DNA of 64,000 nucleotides from Streptomyces sp. NBC_00461 (GTDB lineage Bacteria; Actinomycetota; Actinomycetes; Streptomycetales; Streptomycetaceae): positions 8,961,001 to 9,025,000 of the forward strand of contig NZ_CP107902.1 in assembly GCF_036013935.1 (NCBI RefSeq), written 5' to 3'. This document shows positions 1 to 9,010 of the stretch, piece by piece; position 1 is the first letter of the stretch; each line of letters starts with the position of its first letter. The notes under the pieces are model-generated. The model was given only the letters and a program-made list of their open reading frames with translations. It did not search any database and was not told the DNA's origin. The translations under genes and the position numbers were made by a program.

Positions 1-827
1 ATGCAGGTCTGCACACCCTCCTCTCCGAGGCTGGGCAGGACGTCGGAGACATAGGCCAGGTAGGGCCGGTGCGGACCGACGAACAGCACACCGCCGCGAC
101 GGTGACCGAGACGAGGGTCGGCGTACAGGAGGTGGGCGGTGCGGTGCAGGGCGACGACGGTCTTGCCGGTGCCCGGGCCGCCGTCGACGACGAGGGCGCC
201 GCGCGATCCCGCCCGGATGATGGCGTCCTGGTCCGCCTGGATGGTGGCGAGCACGTCCCGCATCCGGGACGACCGGTTGGCGCCGAGGCTGGCGACGAAC
301 GCGGACTGGTCGTCGAGCGCCGCGTGCCCTTCGAGGCCGTCGGCGGTGAACACCTCGTCCCAGTAGTCGCTGATCCGGCCGCGGGTCCAGCGATACCGGC
401 GGCGGCTGGCCAGCCCCATCGGACTGGCGTGGGTCGCCGCGAAGAAGGGCGCAGCCGCCGGGGAGCGCCAGTCGATCAGCAGTCGGCGGCCCTCGCTGTC
501 GGTAAGGCCCAGTCGTCCGACGTACACGGGCTCGGGGTCGTCCGATGGGACCATGTGCCCGAGACACAGGTCCAGGCCGAAGCGGCGCAGGGTACGCAGC
601 CGACTGTTCAGCCGGTGGACCTCGATGTCCCGGTCCATCGCCTCCTGGCCCATACCGGCGGGCGCCCTGAGCTCGGCGTCGAGGCGGTCGGACAGTTCGG
701 CGATCGTCTGCTCGAGGCACTGGGCGATGGCTGCGAAGTGCTGCTCGTCGCGGCCGGTCAGCGCCGGGTCGGCCTTGGCGGAGAGGCGGTCGGGAAGATC
801 GAACGCACTGGTGGTGAGGGGGTTCAT
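1..827 (-). CDS. helR: HelR/HelD-type RNA polymerase-recycling helicase, N-terminal part
   Basis: Partial gene; the first 275 codons are present (ATG at 827) and the rest lies beyond base 1. An N-terminal coiled-coil-like segment (about residues 20-85) is followed by a conserved block (YVGRLGLTD, LLIDWRSPAAAPFF) and a UvrD-like Walker A motif GGPGTGKT near residue 216. This order is typical of HelD/HelR ATPases, which bind RNA polymerase and release it from stalled or drug-blocked complexes. The rifamycin-associated element about 220 bp upstream points to HelR, the actinomycete branch that dislodges rifamycins. Family confidence is high; the HelR assignment rests on motif plus promoter element. 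Confidence 0.87.
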   Translation of the reverse strand, partial: MNPLTTSAFDLPDRLSAKADPALTGRDEQHFAAIAQCLEQTIAELSDRLDAELRAPAGMGQEAMDRDIEVHRLNSRLRTLRRFGLDLCLGHMVPSDDPEPVYVGRLGLTDSEGRRLLIDWRSPAAAPFFAATHASPMGLASRRRYRWTRGRISDYWDEVFTADGLEGHAALDDQSAFVASLGANRSSRMRDVLATIQADQDAIIRAGSRGALVVDGGPGTGKTVVALHRTAHLLYADPRLGHRRGGVLFVGPHRPYLAYVSDVLPSLGEEGVQTC

Positions 828-1046
828 GTCATCGGCTCCGATCTGAGGTCGTTCCCGCGGGGTCCTGCGACGCGCACAGGCGCAGCGGCAGCCGCACCGC
901 GGCGCCGGGCGCGCGCGTCCGCGGCGCGAGTCCCGCCCGGGGCTCGACGTCACCGAGCGCCCCATGAACCGACAACAAAACACGCACTTCTTGGATCTCC
1001 CGTTTCCGCAGGTTCTGGCCTCGGCCTGCGATTCTGCGCCATGACC

Positions 1047-1066
1047 GGGGCCTTGCCGCAAGCCCC
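1047..1066 (-). promoter_or_regulatory. Rifamycin-associated element (RAE) upstream of helR
   Basis: Read on the minus strand the site is GGGGCTTGCGGCAAGGCCCC, an imperfect inverted repeat matching the RAE as I recall it from promoters of rifamycin-inducible genes (rph, rgt, rox, helR) in actinomycetes. It lies upstream of and points toward helR. A TATAGC hexamer just upstream on the same strand (about 1072-1077) is a plausible -10. Rifamycin-inducible expression of helR is inferred. Confidence 0.82.
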
Positions 1067-1090
1067 CCAGTGCGCTATACGTTGAAAGTG

Positions 1091-1125
1091 GCAAGGAGTG
1101 GAGAACTCCTTGCCTTTGCTTTTTC
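1091..1125 (+). terminator. Hairpin with T-rich tail upstream of helR promoter
   Basis: Perfect 9-bp stem (GCAAGGAGT / ACTCCTTGC, 1091-1099 and 1105-1113) with a 5-nt loop, followed on the plus strand by CTTTGCTTTTT. This is a textbook intrinsic terminator in plus orientation, although no plus-strand gene is visible to its left. It may stop antisense transcription arising in the helR promoter region. Confidence 0.55.
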
Positions 1126-1145
1126 ACCGCCCGATACGCCTGACT

Positions 1146-1174
1146 TGCCCCTGCCCCTGCCCTTGCCCCTGCCC
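1146..1174. repeat. CCCCTG hexamer tandem repeat
   Basis: About five degenerate units of CCCCTG/CCCTTG in a row, between the terminator-like hairpin and the TetR gene stop. A low-complexity repeat with no visible role. Confidence 0.6.
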
Positions 1175-1251
1175 GACATGGCCGACGCGGCGGTGGCGAC
1201 GGTCGTCGACCGGTTGCCGGCGGGTTGCGTCCGCCGTCCTCGGCGACCGAG

Positions 1252-1842
1252 TCAGTCCGGCCGGCGTAGCCCCGCGATGAGGAGTTCGACCAGTCGGCGT
1301 GCGTCGTAGTGCGGATCGCTGTCCGCGCCCACGCAGAGGTTTCCGACGCCGCGCATGAGCTCGTAGGCCTCCAGGTCGGATCGAATCTCTCCCGACTCGG
1401 CTGCCGCGTCGAGGAGTTGGGTGCACACGGGCACGAGGCGGTCGAGGAAGTAGGCGTGCAGCGTGTCGAAGCCGGCGTTGTCGGACCGCAGCACGGCGGC
1501 GAGTCCGTGCTTGGTGACCAGGAAGTCCACGAAGAGGTTGATCCATTTCCCCAGAGCGGCGTGGGGGGTCGGACTGCTCGCCAGCAGGGCCGGACCGGCC
1601 TCGGCGCAGGCCTCCACCTGGTGCCGGTAGACGGCGATGATGAGGTCCGCTCTGGTCGGGAAGTGGCGGTAGATCGTGCCCAGCCCGACACCGGCCTCGG
1701 CCGCGATGTCCCGTACCGGTGCTTCCACGCCGGACGCGACGAAGACCGCGGCGGCCGCGTCGAGCAGGGTCTCCTTGTTGCGCCGGGCGTCCGCCCGCTT
1801 GGACCGGGCGGCCTGCCCCGCGCCCTCGCCGCTGTCGTTCAT
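1252..1842 (-). CDS. TetR-family transcriptional regulator
   Basis: 196 aa. An N-terminal basic stretch precedes a TetR helix-turn-helix at about residues 20-65 (VRDIAAEAGVGLGTIYRHFP); the C-terminal ligand domain is variable, as usual for the family. ATG at 1842 was chosen because GGAGG lies 10 nt upstream; the frame stays open much farther upstream but there is read-through antisense to the aldo-keto reductase. Transcribed divergently from the AKR gene at 2029 across two identical-core palindromes, so it probably represses itself and the AKR/LLM operon. Confidence 0.9.
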   Translation of the reverse strand: MNDSGEGAGQAARSKRADARRNKETLLDAAAAVFVASGVEAPVRDIAAEAGVGLGTIYRHFPTRADLIIAVYRHQVEACAEAGPALLASSPTPHAALGKWINLFVDFLVTKHGLAAVLRSDNAGFDTLHAYFLDRLVPVCTQLLDAAAESGEIRSDLEAYELMRGVGNLCVGADSDPHYDARRLVELLIAGLRRPD

Positions 1843-1875
1843 CGCGCCGCTGCCTCCATGCCTGGGCTTGTAAAG

Positions 1876-1914
1876 CGGAACAGTGTTCCGTATTGTTTCC
1901 GGAACGAGGTTCCG
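1876..1914. promoter_or_regulatory. Twin palindromic TetR operators
   Basis: Two perfect 6-3-6 palindromes, CGGAACAGTGTTCCG (1876-1890) and CGGAACGAGGTTCCG (1900-1914), share arms CGGAAC/GTTCCG and lie 24 bp centre to centre in the divergent intergenic region. Spacing and symmetry suit two TetR dimers. Binding by the adjacent TetR is inferred. Confidence 0.8.
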
Positions 1915-2028
1915 TTTGCTCATGATGCCAGAGCAAGGGGCCCGGAAACCACTGCGCGCGCACTGCCACCGCGCGCTGTCACCGCACGCACTGTCACCAC
2001 GCTTCATCCGCGATGGAGGAACACAGTC

Positions 2029-3048
2029 ATGCAGTACCGCACCTTGGGCCGCACCGGTGTGCAGGTCAGCTCGCTCGCGCTCGGCGCGATGAACTTCGGT
2101 GCCATAGGGCGCACCACACAGGACGAGGCCACCGCCATCGTCGACGCCGCCCTCGAAGGCGGGATCAACCTCATCGACACCGCCGACATGTACAGCGACG
2201 GCGAGTCGGAGGAGATGGTCGGCAAAGCCATCGCCGGCCGCCGAGACGACATCGTGCTGGCCACGAAGGCGAGCATGCCGATGGGCAATGAGCGCAACCA
2301 CCAAGGCAGTTCGCGCCGCTGGCTGGTCACCGAACTGGACAACAGCCTGCGCCGTCTCGGTGTCGACCACGTCGATCTCTACCAGATCCACCGGTGGGAC
2401 CCCGACACCGGCGACGAGGAGACGCTGTCGGCCCTGACCGACCTGCAACGCGCGGGAAAGATCCGCTACTTCGGCTCCTCGACCTTCCCCGCGTACCGCA
2501 TCGTGCAGGCCCAGTGGGCCGGACGCGAGCACCACCTGAGCCGTTACGTCACCGAACAGCCCAGCTACTCGATGCTGCAGCGCGGGATCGAGGCCCATGT
2601 ACTGCCCGTTACCCAGGAGTACGGGCTCGGTGTGCTGGTGTGGAGCCCGCTGGCCTCCGGCTGGCTGTCGGGCGCGATACGCGCGGGCCAGGAGATCACC
2701 ACCAGCCGCTCGACGTTCATGCCGCAACGCTTCGACATCGCCGTCCCCGCCAACCGGGCCAGGCTCGATGCCGTCGAGCGGTTGGCCGAGATCGCCGACG
2801 GAGCCGGCCTGACCATGATCCAGCTCGCGCTCGGGTTCGTGACCGCGCACCCCGCCGTGACGAGCGCGCTCATCGGCCCCCGCACGACGGACCACCTGCA
2901 CGCGCAGCTCGCCGCCGCGGACACCGTGCTCCCCGCCGACGTACTCGACGCGATCGACGCGGTCGTCCCTCCCGGCACCGACCTTGCCGCGCACGAGAAG
3001 TTCGACACTCCGCCCGCGCTGCTCGATCCGTCCCTCCGGCGGCGTTGA
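2029..3048 (+). CDS. Aldo/keto reductase
   Basis: 339 aa, usual length for the YajO/Tas-like aldo-keto reductase group (NADPH-dependent carbonyl reduction in the cytosol). The catalytic tetrad is visible: Asp50 and Tyr55 (DTADMY), Lys80 (LATK), His121 (YQIHRW). A C-terminal cofactor segment (SALIGPRTTDHL) is also present. GGAGG lies upstream of ATG 2029. First gene after the twin operators; the LLM gene follows 104 bp downstream and may be co-transcribed. Substrate unknown. Confidence 0.9.
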   Translation: MQYRTLGRTGVQVSSLALGAMNFGAIGRTTQDEATAIVDAALEGGINLIDTADMYSDGESEEMVGKAIAGRRDDIVLATKASMPMGNERNHQGSSRRWLVTELDNSLRRLGVDHVDLYQIHRWDPDTGDEETLSALTDLQRAGKIRYFGSSTFPAYRIVQAQWAGREHHLSRYVTEQPSYSMLQRGIEAHVLPVTQEYGLGVLVWSPLASGWLSGAIRAGQEITTSRSTFMPQRFDIAVPANRARLDAVERLAEIADGAGLTMIQLALGFVTAHPAVTSALIGPRTTDHLHAQLAAADTVLPADVLDAIDAVVPPGTDLAAHEKFDTPPALLDPSLRRR

Positions 3049-3050
3049 GC

Positions 3051-3135
3051 GGCTGCGCGAACCGAGTCCGGCAGCCACCGGATTCCCGGTGGCTGCGCGA
3101 ACCGAGTCGGGTATCCATCGGACTCCCGGCGGCTG
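3051..3135. repeat. 40-bp tandem repeat, two copies plus partial
   Basis: The unit beginning GGCTGCGCGAACCGAGTC starts at 3051 and again at 3091; the two 40-bp copies match at 34 of 40 positions, and a third partial copy (GGCTG) follows. It fills the AKR-LLM gap. Probably a local duplication; no function seen. Confidence 0.75.
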
Positions 3136-3152
3136 AAAGGAGCCGTAGTGCC

Positions 3153-4049
3153 ATGTCGCCCACCAGCGGTGTGCCAGGCCACGCGTCACCCCTTCGTTTC
3201 GGGATCATGACCGCCCCCATGCAGGTCGACTACCAGGACGTCCTGCGCGTGTGGCGCGAGGCGGACGCGATCCCGCAGATCGAGCATGCGTGGCTGTTCG
3301 ATCACCTCATGCCCATCGGCGGCGACCCGGGCGGACCGGCCTACGAGGGCTGGACACTGCTCTCGGCCCTCGCCGCCCAGACCCGGCGCCTGCGGCTCGG
3401 CCTGCTGGTGACCAGCAACCGGTTCAGGCCGCCCGCGATGCTGGCCAAGATCGCCACGACCGTCGACATCGTCTCCGACGGCCGGCTCGACTTCGGCATC
3501 GGCGTCGGCTCACGGCCCCATCCTCCCGAGGCCCGCCGTGAGTACGCGGCACACGGACTGCCCTTCCACGACATCGCCCACGCAGTGGGGAGCCTCGCCG
3601 AAGCCTGCACGGTGATACGGCGGTTGTGGACCGAGACCGAGCCGTTCGACTTCTCCGGCACCTACGTCCAGCTCACCGGAGCGTTCGGCAACCCCAAACC
3701 CGTACAGCGTCCCCACCCGCCGATCCTGATCGGCGGACGCTCCTCCGCGACACTGCGCGTGGCCGCCGAGCATGCCGACCTGTGGAACATCCCGGGCGGC
3801 GACATCGACGACGTCGTCCGCCGCAGCGCTCTGCTGGACCGCTACTGCACCGAGATCGGGCGCGACCCCGCCTCCCCCACCCGCTCGATCCACCTGTCCG
3901 TCTCCTACGACCGGCCCGGCCTCACACGGGCTGCGATCGGCGAGGCGATCGACGCCGGTTTCCGGCACATCGTCCTCGGCCTCTCGGCGCCCTATCCCGC
4001 CGACGTCGCACACTGGGTCGCCGACCAGCTCATCAGCAAGTGGGCCTGA
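3153..4049 (+). CDS. LLM-class flavin-dependent oxidoreductase
   Basis: 298 aa. The N-terminal strand FGIMTAP, the HAWLFDHLMP segment, the LGLLVTSNRFRPPAMLAK region and the distal PHPPILIGG block are typical of luciferase-like TIM-barrel oxidoreductases using F420 or FMN. A Shine-Dalgarno (GAAAGGAG) precedes ATG 3153. Likely the second gene of the TetR-controlled AKR unit. Cofactor (F420 favoured by similarity to actinomycete members) and substrate are not determinable here. Confidence 0.88.
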   Translation: MSPTSGVPGHASPLRFGIMTAPMQVDYQDVLRVWREADAIPQIEHAWLFDHLMPIGGDPGGPAYEGWTLLSALAAQTRRLRLGLLVTSNRFRPPAMLAKIATTVDIVSDGRLDFGIGVGSRPHPPEARREYAAHGLPFHDIAHAVGSLAEACTVIRRLWTETEPFDFSGTYVQLTGAFGNPKPVQRPHPPILIGGRSSATLRVAAEHADLWNIPGGDIDDVVRRSALLDRYCTEIGRDPASPTRSIHLSVSYDRPGLTRAAIGEAIDAGFRHIVLGLSAPYPADVAHWVADQLISKWA

Positions 4050-4095
4050 TCCTGATTCCTGCGTCAACACCGGGCAGGAGTACGGGACTTGGTCG

Positions 4096-4413
4096 TCATC
4101 GTCCGCGTCGGGTGCGGGTCGACGTCGGTACCGCCAGGTTCTCGGCCCGGTGGACTATGACGTTGAACGCGCCGTGGTCGCGCTCGATGTGCCCGTCGAG
4201 CAGGACGGCGGGGGCTTCGAGCAGGGTGCGGCGGCAGCGTTCCCACACGGGTGGTGAGAAGACCAGGTTGACCATGCCGGTCTCGTCCTCCAGGGCGCCG
4301 AAGGCAACTCCGTTGGCGGTGGGCGGGCGTTGGAGGTATTTGGCGAGCCCGCCGAGTCGTACGCGGGTCTGGTCGGCCATGGCGCGGACGGCCGCCGCGG
4401 GCAGTGCGCCCAA
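4096..4413 (-). pseudogene. Error-prone DNA polymerase DnaE2, C-terminal OB-fold fragment
   Basis: 105 codons resembling the last OB-fold domain of DnaE-type polymerases (VRLGGLAKYLQRPPTANGV, FGALEDETGMVNLVF). The expected roughly 950 residues of catalytic region are missing. Just upstream the coding match continues in another frame (about 4414-4460, MNLATLIDL), so at least one frameshift is present. Read as a decayed dnaE2 (imuC) tail rather than a working gene. Confidence 0.65.
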
Positions 4414-4710
4414 GTGCTCAAGTCGATGAGGGTGGCCAGATTCATGATCGACACGACTCCCGATGCGTGAACGGTGCTCGTCAGGACAGCGAGCACCGCG
4501 GGTCCCGGGGCCAGGCCGCCCCTCAGGCAGGAGCGGACTCGGTCACCGGCACCTCGGCGCCCGGCGCGCAGCTCCACGCTGTCGAGGCCTGCGGCGTATG
4601 CGCGGGGATCGTCCCGCCCGCCGGGACCTGACCGCGCCGATGATTGGCGGCGTCCCGCCGGGTCTACAGCTCATGGAGACCGGTCAGGATCGTGATCACG
4701 GGAGGTCGAA

Positions 4711-5283
4711 GTGTCCACATCAGTGCTCGACATGTCGATGTCGCTCGACGGGTACATCGCCGACCCCGAGGACTTCCTCGGCGGCGACGACGGGGAGCGA
4801 CTGCACAAATGGGCCGACACCGACACCGGCTCGGGTCGCCCGTCGGCGCCGGTCGCACAGTTCATGGACGAGTGGACGGCGGCCGGTGCGGTGCTCGTGG
4901 GACGGCGCACCGCCGAGCTCATGGATCACTGGGGCGGCGATCACGGGGGTCTTCCCATTTTCGTGCCCAGCCACCGCCTGCCCGGCCCGGCCGCCCGTTG
5001 GGGCTATCCGCTGGTGACGTACGTGCTCGACGGGATCGAGAGCGCGATGGCCCAGGCCAAGGCCGCCGCCGGGGACAAGGACGTCCAGGTGCGCGGCGCG
5101 TACACGGCGCAACGCGCGCTCGAGGCCGGAGTGCTGGACGAGGTGCAGATCCACCAGATCCCGGTGCTGCTCGGGCGTGGCCGGCGGTTGTTCGACGTCC
5201 TGCCGGCGGAGATCGAGTTGGAGATCCTCCGGGTGATCGACACCCCTCAAGCCACCCACATCCGCTACCGCGTCCGCCGGTGA
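4711..5283 (+). CDS. Dihydrofolate reductase-family (RibD C-terminal-like) protein
   Basis: 190 aa from GTG 4711, with GGAGG ending 5 nt upstream. MSMSLDGYIA, VLVGRRTAELM and the distal EVQIHQIPVLLGRGRRLF are hallmarks of the DHFR/RibD-C superfamily, which binds NADPH in small reductases. Members of this group (YwjB/YyaP-like) are widespread in Streptomyces with unknown substrates. Stand-alone gene. Confidence 0.87.
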   Translation: MSTSVLDMSMSLDGYIADPEDFLGGDDGERLHKWADTDTGSGRPSAPVAQFMDEWTAAGAVLVGRRTAELMDHWGGDHGGLPIFVPSHRLPGPAARWGYPLVTYVLDGIESAMAQAKAAAGDKDVQVRGAYTAQRALEAGVLDEVQIHQIPVLLGRGRRLFDVLPAEIELEILRVIDTPQATHIRYRVRR

Positions 5284-5343
5284 GTGGGGCGGCCGCCAGC
5301 CCGGTGGGAAGCGCACGGTCACGCCTGGCCATGGACGCCTGCA

Positions 5344-5446
5344 CCCGGGGAGCGGGCCGGTGTGGCGAGTGGTGTCCTGAACAGATGCGGGTACCTCGGC
5401 GGGGCCCTTGCCATGGCGGACTACAGTGCGTTGATCACCGACTCGG
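5344..5446 (+). pseudogene. MFS transporter C-terminal fragment
   Basis: Codons read GERAGVASGVLNRCGYLGG then ALAMADYSALI, matching the common R-(A/L)-G-x-ASG-x-LN...GGALG segment of DHA2 exporters. No start and no flanking membrane helices are present. It lies immediately upstream of the SDR gene; a small relic. Confidence 0.4.
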
Positions 5447-5505
5447 CGCCGCGACCAGCCTCGACGCCGACACACAGAAGTGACCGTCCGGACAAAGGAA
5501 GAGCC

Positions 5506-6171
5506 ATGACCACCATCGCCGTCATCGGAGCCGGACCGGGTCTGGGCGCCGCGGTCGGCCGCCGCTTCGGCCGTGAGGGCTTCGACGTGGCGCTCGTCTC
5601 CCGTAATCACCAGCGGACGAACGCCCTCGCCGCCGACCTGGCCGACGCCGGCGTCACGGCACGCGGCTACGCCGCCGACGTACGCGACCCGAAGTCCCTC
5701 GTGGCGGCCCTCGACGCGGCGCACACGGAGCTCGGCCCGATCGAGGTCCTGCAGTACAGCCCGGTCCCGCAGCGGGACTTCATGCTTCCGGTGCTGGAGA
5801 CCACCCACATCGGCCTCGTCGGACCGATCGAGTTCTCCGTCTACGGGCCCGTAGCAGCCGTCCGGCAGGTGCTGCCCGGCATGCGCGCGCTGGGCCGAGG
5901 CACCGTCCTGTTCGTCAACGGCGGCAGCGCGGTCGTCCCGCACCCCGACCGGGCCGGCACGTCCATCGCCTTCGCCGCGGAGAGCGCGTACGGCCATCTT
6001 CTGCACGACACGCTGGCCGACGAGGGCATCCACGTCGGCCAGCTGATCATCCCCGGCGCGATCATCCCCGGGCACCACAGGAAGGATCCGGCCGTCCTCG
6101 CGGACACGCTCTGGGAGATGCACCACGACCGGCACGGCTTCCGGCACTTCGCCGACGACCTCGACTCCTGA
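5506..6171 (+). CDS. Atypical SDR-family NAD(P)-binding protein
   Basis: 221 aa. The Rossmann motif IAVIGAGPGLGAAVGRRFGREG is at the very N-terminus. The usual NNAG is replaced by YSP, and the Tyr-x-x-x-Lys catalytic pair is not found in the region GTSIAFAAESAYGHLLH, so it may bind nucleotide without classical SDR catalysis. A close paralogue lies at 35825-36496 in this window. GGAAGAG precedes ATG 5506. Function unknown. Confidence 0.84.
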   Translation: MTTIAVIGAGPGLGAAVGRRFGREGFDVALVSRNHQRTNALAADLADAGVTARGYAADVRDPKSLVAALDAAHTELGPIEVLQYSPVPQRDFMLPVLETTHIGLVGPIEFSVYGPVAAVRQVLPGMRALGRGTVLFVNGGSAVVPHPDRAGTSIAFAAESAYGHLLHDTLADEGIHVGQLIIPGAIIPGHHRKDPAVLADTLWEMHHDRHGFRHFADDLDS

Positions 6172-6182
6172 CGAGGGAGCCG

Positions 6183-6521
6183 CTACGCGTCGCGTCCGCG
6201 TGACGAGGCCGCTCCTGCTGTGGTGAGTGGACCGGCGGTCTCGGGATGGGGCGCGCCGAGCGCCCAGTCGAGCGGGGAGCGGCCCGTCCCGTGGTCTTCC
6301 CGCAGGTTCGGATCGGCGCCGTACGCCGGTAACGCGCGCACCGTCTCGGTGTGCCCCCGGCATGCGGCCGCGCACAATGGCGTGCCCTCGGAGCCGAGTC
6401 CGCCGCTCTCGGTGTCAGGGACGGCTCCGGCCGCCATCAGCAGACGGGCGATCTCGGCTTCTCCGTTCACCGATGCCACATACAGGGGCGTGGTGCCCTC
6501 GCGGTCGCCCCGCGGGCGGCG
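6183..6521 (-). pseudogene. Ankyrin-repeat protein, 5'-truncated
   Basis: About 110 codons with two to three ankyrin units (GTTPLYVASVNGEAEIARLL, GTPLCAAACRGHTETVRAL, SPLDWALGAPHPETA). No start codon opens the ankyrin match: the frame is open upstream only by running into the molybdoenzyme gene. The N-terminal repeats appear to have been lost when the 6545 gene end was joined here. Confidence 0.65.
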
Positions 6522-6544
6522 GTGGTCGGGCCGGTTACCGGCCG

Positions 6545-8854
6545 TCAGGCCGAGGAGGCCGCCGACTGCGTGTCCGGCCGCTCCAGGCGGACGATCACGC
6601 TCTTCGAGGTCGGCGTGTTGCTGATGTCCGCGACGCTGTCGAGGGGCACCAGGACATTCGTTTCCGGGTAGTACGCGGCGGCCGAACCCGGCGGTGTGGA
6701 GTAGCCGACGACGCGGAAGCCGTCCGCGCGGCGCTCCGAACCGTCGGACCAGATGCTGACCAGGTCGACAAGGCTGCCGTCCGCGAGACCGAGGTCGGCG
6801 AGGTCCGCCGGGTTCACGAGGACGACGCGGCGGCCTCCCTTGATGCCCCGGTAGCGGTCGTCCATCGCGTAGGGAACCGTGTTCCACTGGTCGTGCGAGC
6901 GCAGTGTCTGCAGGACGAGGTGGCCTTTGGGCGCCTGGAGCATCGTGAAGTCGTTGACGCTGAAGACGGCCTTGCCGCTGGGCGTGCGGAACACCTTCTC
7001 GTTGACGGGGTTGGGCAGGCGGAAGCCGCCGGGGCGCCGCACCCGCTCGTTGAAGTCCTGGAATCCGTCGACGACTTGGGCGATACGGTCACGGACGAGG
7101 TCGTAGTCGGCCTCGAAGTCCGTCCAGGGGATGTCCGGTTCGCAGCCCAGGACCCTGTGGGCGAGGCGGCTGATGATGGACACCTCGCTCAGGAGGTGGG
7201 CGGAGGCGGGGGCGAGTCGGCCGCGCGTGGCGTGGACCTCGCTCATGGAGTCCTCGACCGTCATGAACTGCTCGCCGCCCGTCTGCACGTCCCGGTCGCT
7301 GCGGCCGAGCGTCGGCAGGATCAGCGCGGTGCGTCCGCACACCGCGTGGGACCGGTTCAGCTTGGTCGAAATGTGCGCGGTCAGACGGCAGTTGCGCATG
7401 GCGCGCTCGGTGGCGTCACTGTCCGGCGTGGCCCGGACGAAGTTGCCCGCGACGCCGAGGAAGAGCTTCGCCCGGCCGTCGAGCATGGCCCGGATGGAGT
7501 CGACGGAGTCCAGTCCGTGCGCTGTCGGCGCGGTGAAGTGGAACTCCCGGCCCAGCCGGTTGAGGAAGGCCTGGGGCATGCGTTCCCAGATGCCCATGGT
7601 GCGGTCGCCCTGGACGTTGCTGTGCCCGCGGACCGGGCACACGCCCGCGCCCGGACGGCCGATGTTGCCGCGCAGCAGAAGGAAGTTGACGACCTCCCTG
7701 ATGGTCGGCACGCCGTGCTTGTGCTGGGTCAGGCCCATGGCCCAGCAGACGATGACACTGCGGCTGGCCAACACCCGCTCGTGCACCTGCTCGATCTCGT
7801 CCCGGCTCAGGCCGGTGGCTTCCAGGACGGCGTCCCAGGACGTTTCGCGGATGTGCTCGACGAAGGCGTCGTAGCCGGTGGTGTGCTCCTCGATGAACTC
7901 CCGGTCCAGGACCGTCCCCGGCTCCTTGTCCTCCGCTTCGAGGAGCAGCAGGTTCAGCGCCTGGAACAGGGCCAGGTCGCCGCCGGGCCGTATCTGCAGG
8001 AACTGGTCGGCGATGTCGGTGCCGCGGCCGATGACGCCGCGCGCCTTCTGCGGGTGCTTGAAGCGCAGCAGTCCCGCTTCGGGCAGCGGATTGACGGCGA
8101 CGACCTGGCCGCCGCGGCGCTTGGTCTCCTCCAGCGCGGACAGCATGCGCGGGTGGTTGGTGCCGGGGTTCTGCCCGACGACGAAGACCAGGTCGGCGTT
8201 GTACAGGTCGTCGAGGCTGACGCTGCCCTTGCCGATGCCCAGGGTCTCGTTCAGTGCCGAACCGCTGGACTCGTGGCACATGTTGGAGCAGTCCGGCAGG
8301 TTGTTGGTGCCGAAGGCGCGCGCGAAGAGCTGGAGCAGGAAGGCCGGTTCGTTGGCCAGCCGCCCGGACGTGTAGAACAGCGCCTCGTCCGGGTGGGCCA
8401 GGCCGCGCAGCTCGTCGGCGAGCAGGTCCAGGGCCTCGTCCCAGCCGATCGGCTCGTAGTGGGTCGCGCCCTCGCGCAGCACCATCGGCTCGGTCAGCCG
8501 GCCCTGCTGGTTGAGCCAGTAGTCGGACTTTCGGCTCAGCTCGTCGACCGAGTGCTGCCGGAAGAAGTCCGCGGTCACCCGCCGCGAGGTGGCCTCGTCG
8601 CTGATGTGCTTCGCGCCGTTCTCGCAGTACTCGTTGCGGTGCCGCTGACCCGGTGCGGGCTCGGGCCAGGCACAGCCCGGGCAGTCGAAGCCCTTCGCCT
8701 GGTTGATGTTCAGCAGGGTCAGCGCGGTGCGCTTCGGCGAGGTCTGGCCCAGCGCGTACTTCAGGGCGTGGACGACCGCGGGGGCACCGGTGGCCCACGT
8801 CTTGGGAGCCGTCACGGACAGCTCGCCCTCGTCCGGTTCGTCGAAGTCCCGCAT
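6545..8854 (-). CDS. FdhF/YdeP-family molybdopterin oxidoreductase
   Basis: 769 aa, family length. It has the CPGC segment near the N-terminus, then a molybdopterin domain with NMCHESSGSAL (about residue 195), VVGQNPGTNHPR and a C-terminal dinucleotide-binding barrel (GSLVDLVSIWSDG). These match the YdeP/FdhF-like group of putative formate-dehydrogenase-like or acid-stress oxidoreductases with bis-MGD cofactor. ATG 8854 is preceded by GGAGAGGG; the frame stays open upstream but antisense to the LysR gene. Divergent from that LysR gene, its likely regulator. Confidence 0.9.
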   Translation of the reverse strand: MRDFDEPDEGELSVTAPKTWATGAPAVVHALKYALGQTSPKRTALTLLNINQAKGFDCPGCAWPEPAPGQRHRNEYCENGAKHISDEATSRRVTADFFRQHSVDELSRKSDYWLNQQGRLTEPMVLREGATHYEPIGWDEALDLLADELRGLAHPDEALFYTSGRLANEPAFLLQLFARAFGTNNLPDCSNMCHESSGSALNETLGIGKGSVSLDDLYNADLVFVVGQNPGTNHPRMLSALEETKRRGGQVVAVNPLPEAGLLRFKHPQKARGVIGRGTDIADQFLQIRPGGDLALFQALNLLLLEAEDKEPGTVLDREFIEEHTTGYDAFVEHIRETSWDAVLEATGLSRDEIEQVHERVLASRSVIVCWAMGLTQHKHGVPTIREVVNFLLLRGNIGRPGAGVCPVRGHSNVQGDRTMGIWERMPQAFLNRLGREFHFTAPTAHGLDSVDSIRAMLDGRAKLFLGVAGNFVRATPDSDATERAMRNCRLTAHISTKLNRSHAVCGRTALILPTLGRSDRDVQTGGEQFMTVEDSMSEVHATRGRLAPASAHLLSEVSIISRLAHRVLGCEPDIPWTDFEADYDLVRDRIAQVVDGFQDFNERVRRPGGFRLPNPVNEKVFRTPSGKAVFSVNDFTMLQAPKGHLVLQTLRSHDQWNTVPYAMDDRYRGIKGGRRVVLVNPADLADLGLADGSLVDLVSIWSDGSERRADGFRVVGYSTPPGSAAAYYPETNVLVPLDSVADISNTPTSKSVIVRLERPDTQSAASSA

Positions 8855-9010
8855 CGATGACCACGCCCTCTCCACTCGCAGCACACTCTTCGCCCGCGCG
8901 TCGGGCCAGGTCAAAGCGGAAGTTCCTATCGCCTGAGAGGCCACACCGATCACGGCACCGTGACGGAGGCCACCGGTGCCGTACGGGCCGGTGCGGTGGA
9001 TCATTGGAAC

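Noticed and set aside
1146..1174. CCCCTG tandem array as possible CRISPR or regulatory repeat
   Set aside because: Six-base units without spacers; simple sequence expansion.
6227..8860. An 877-codon plus-strand frame
   Set aside because: Antisense shadow of the molybdoenzyme; composition typical of reverse-frame reading in GC-rich DNA and no motif.
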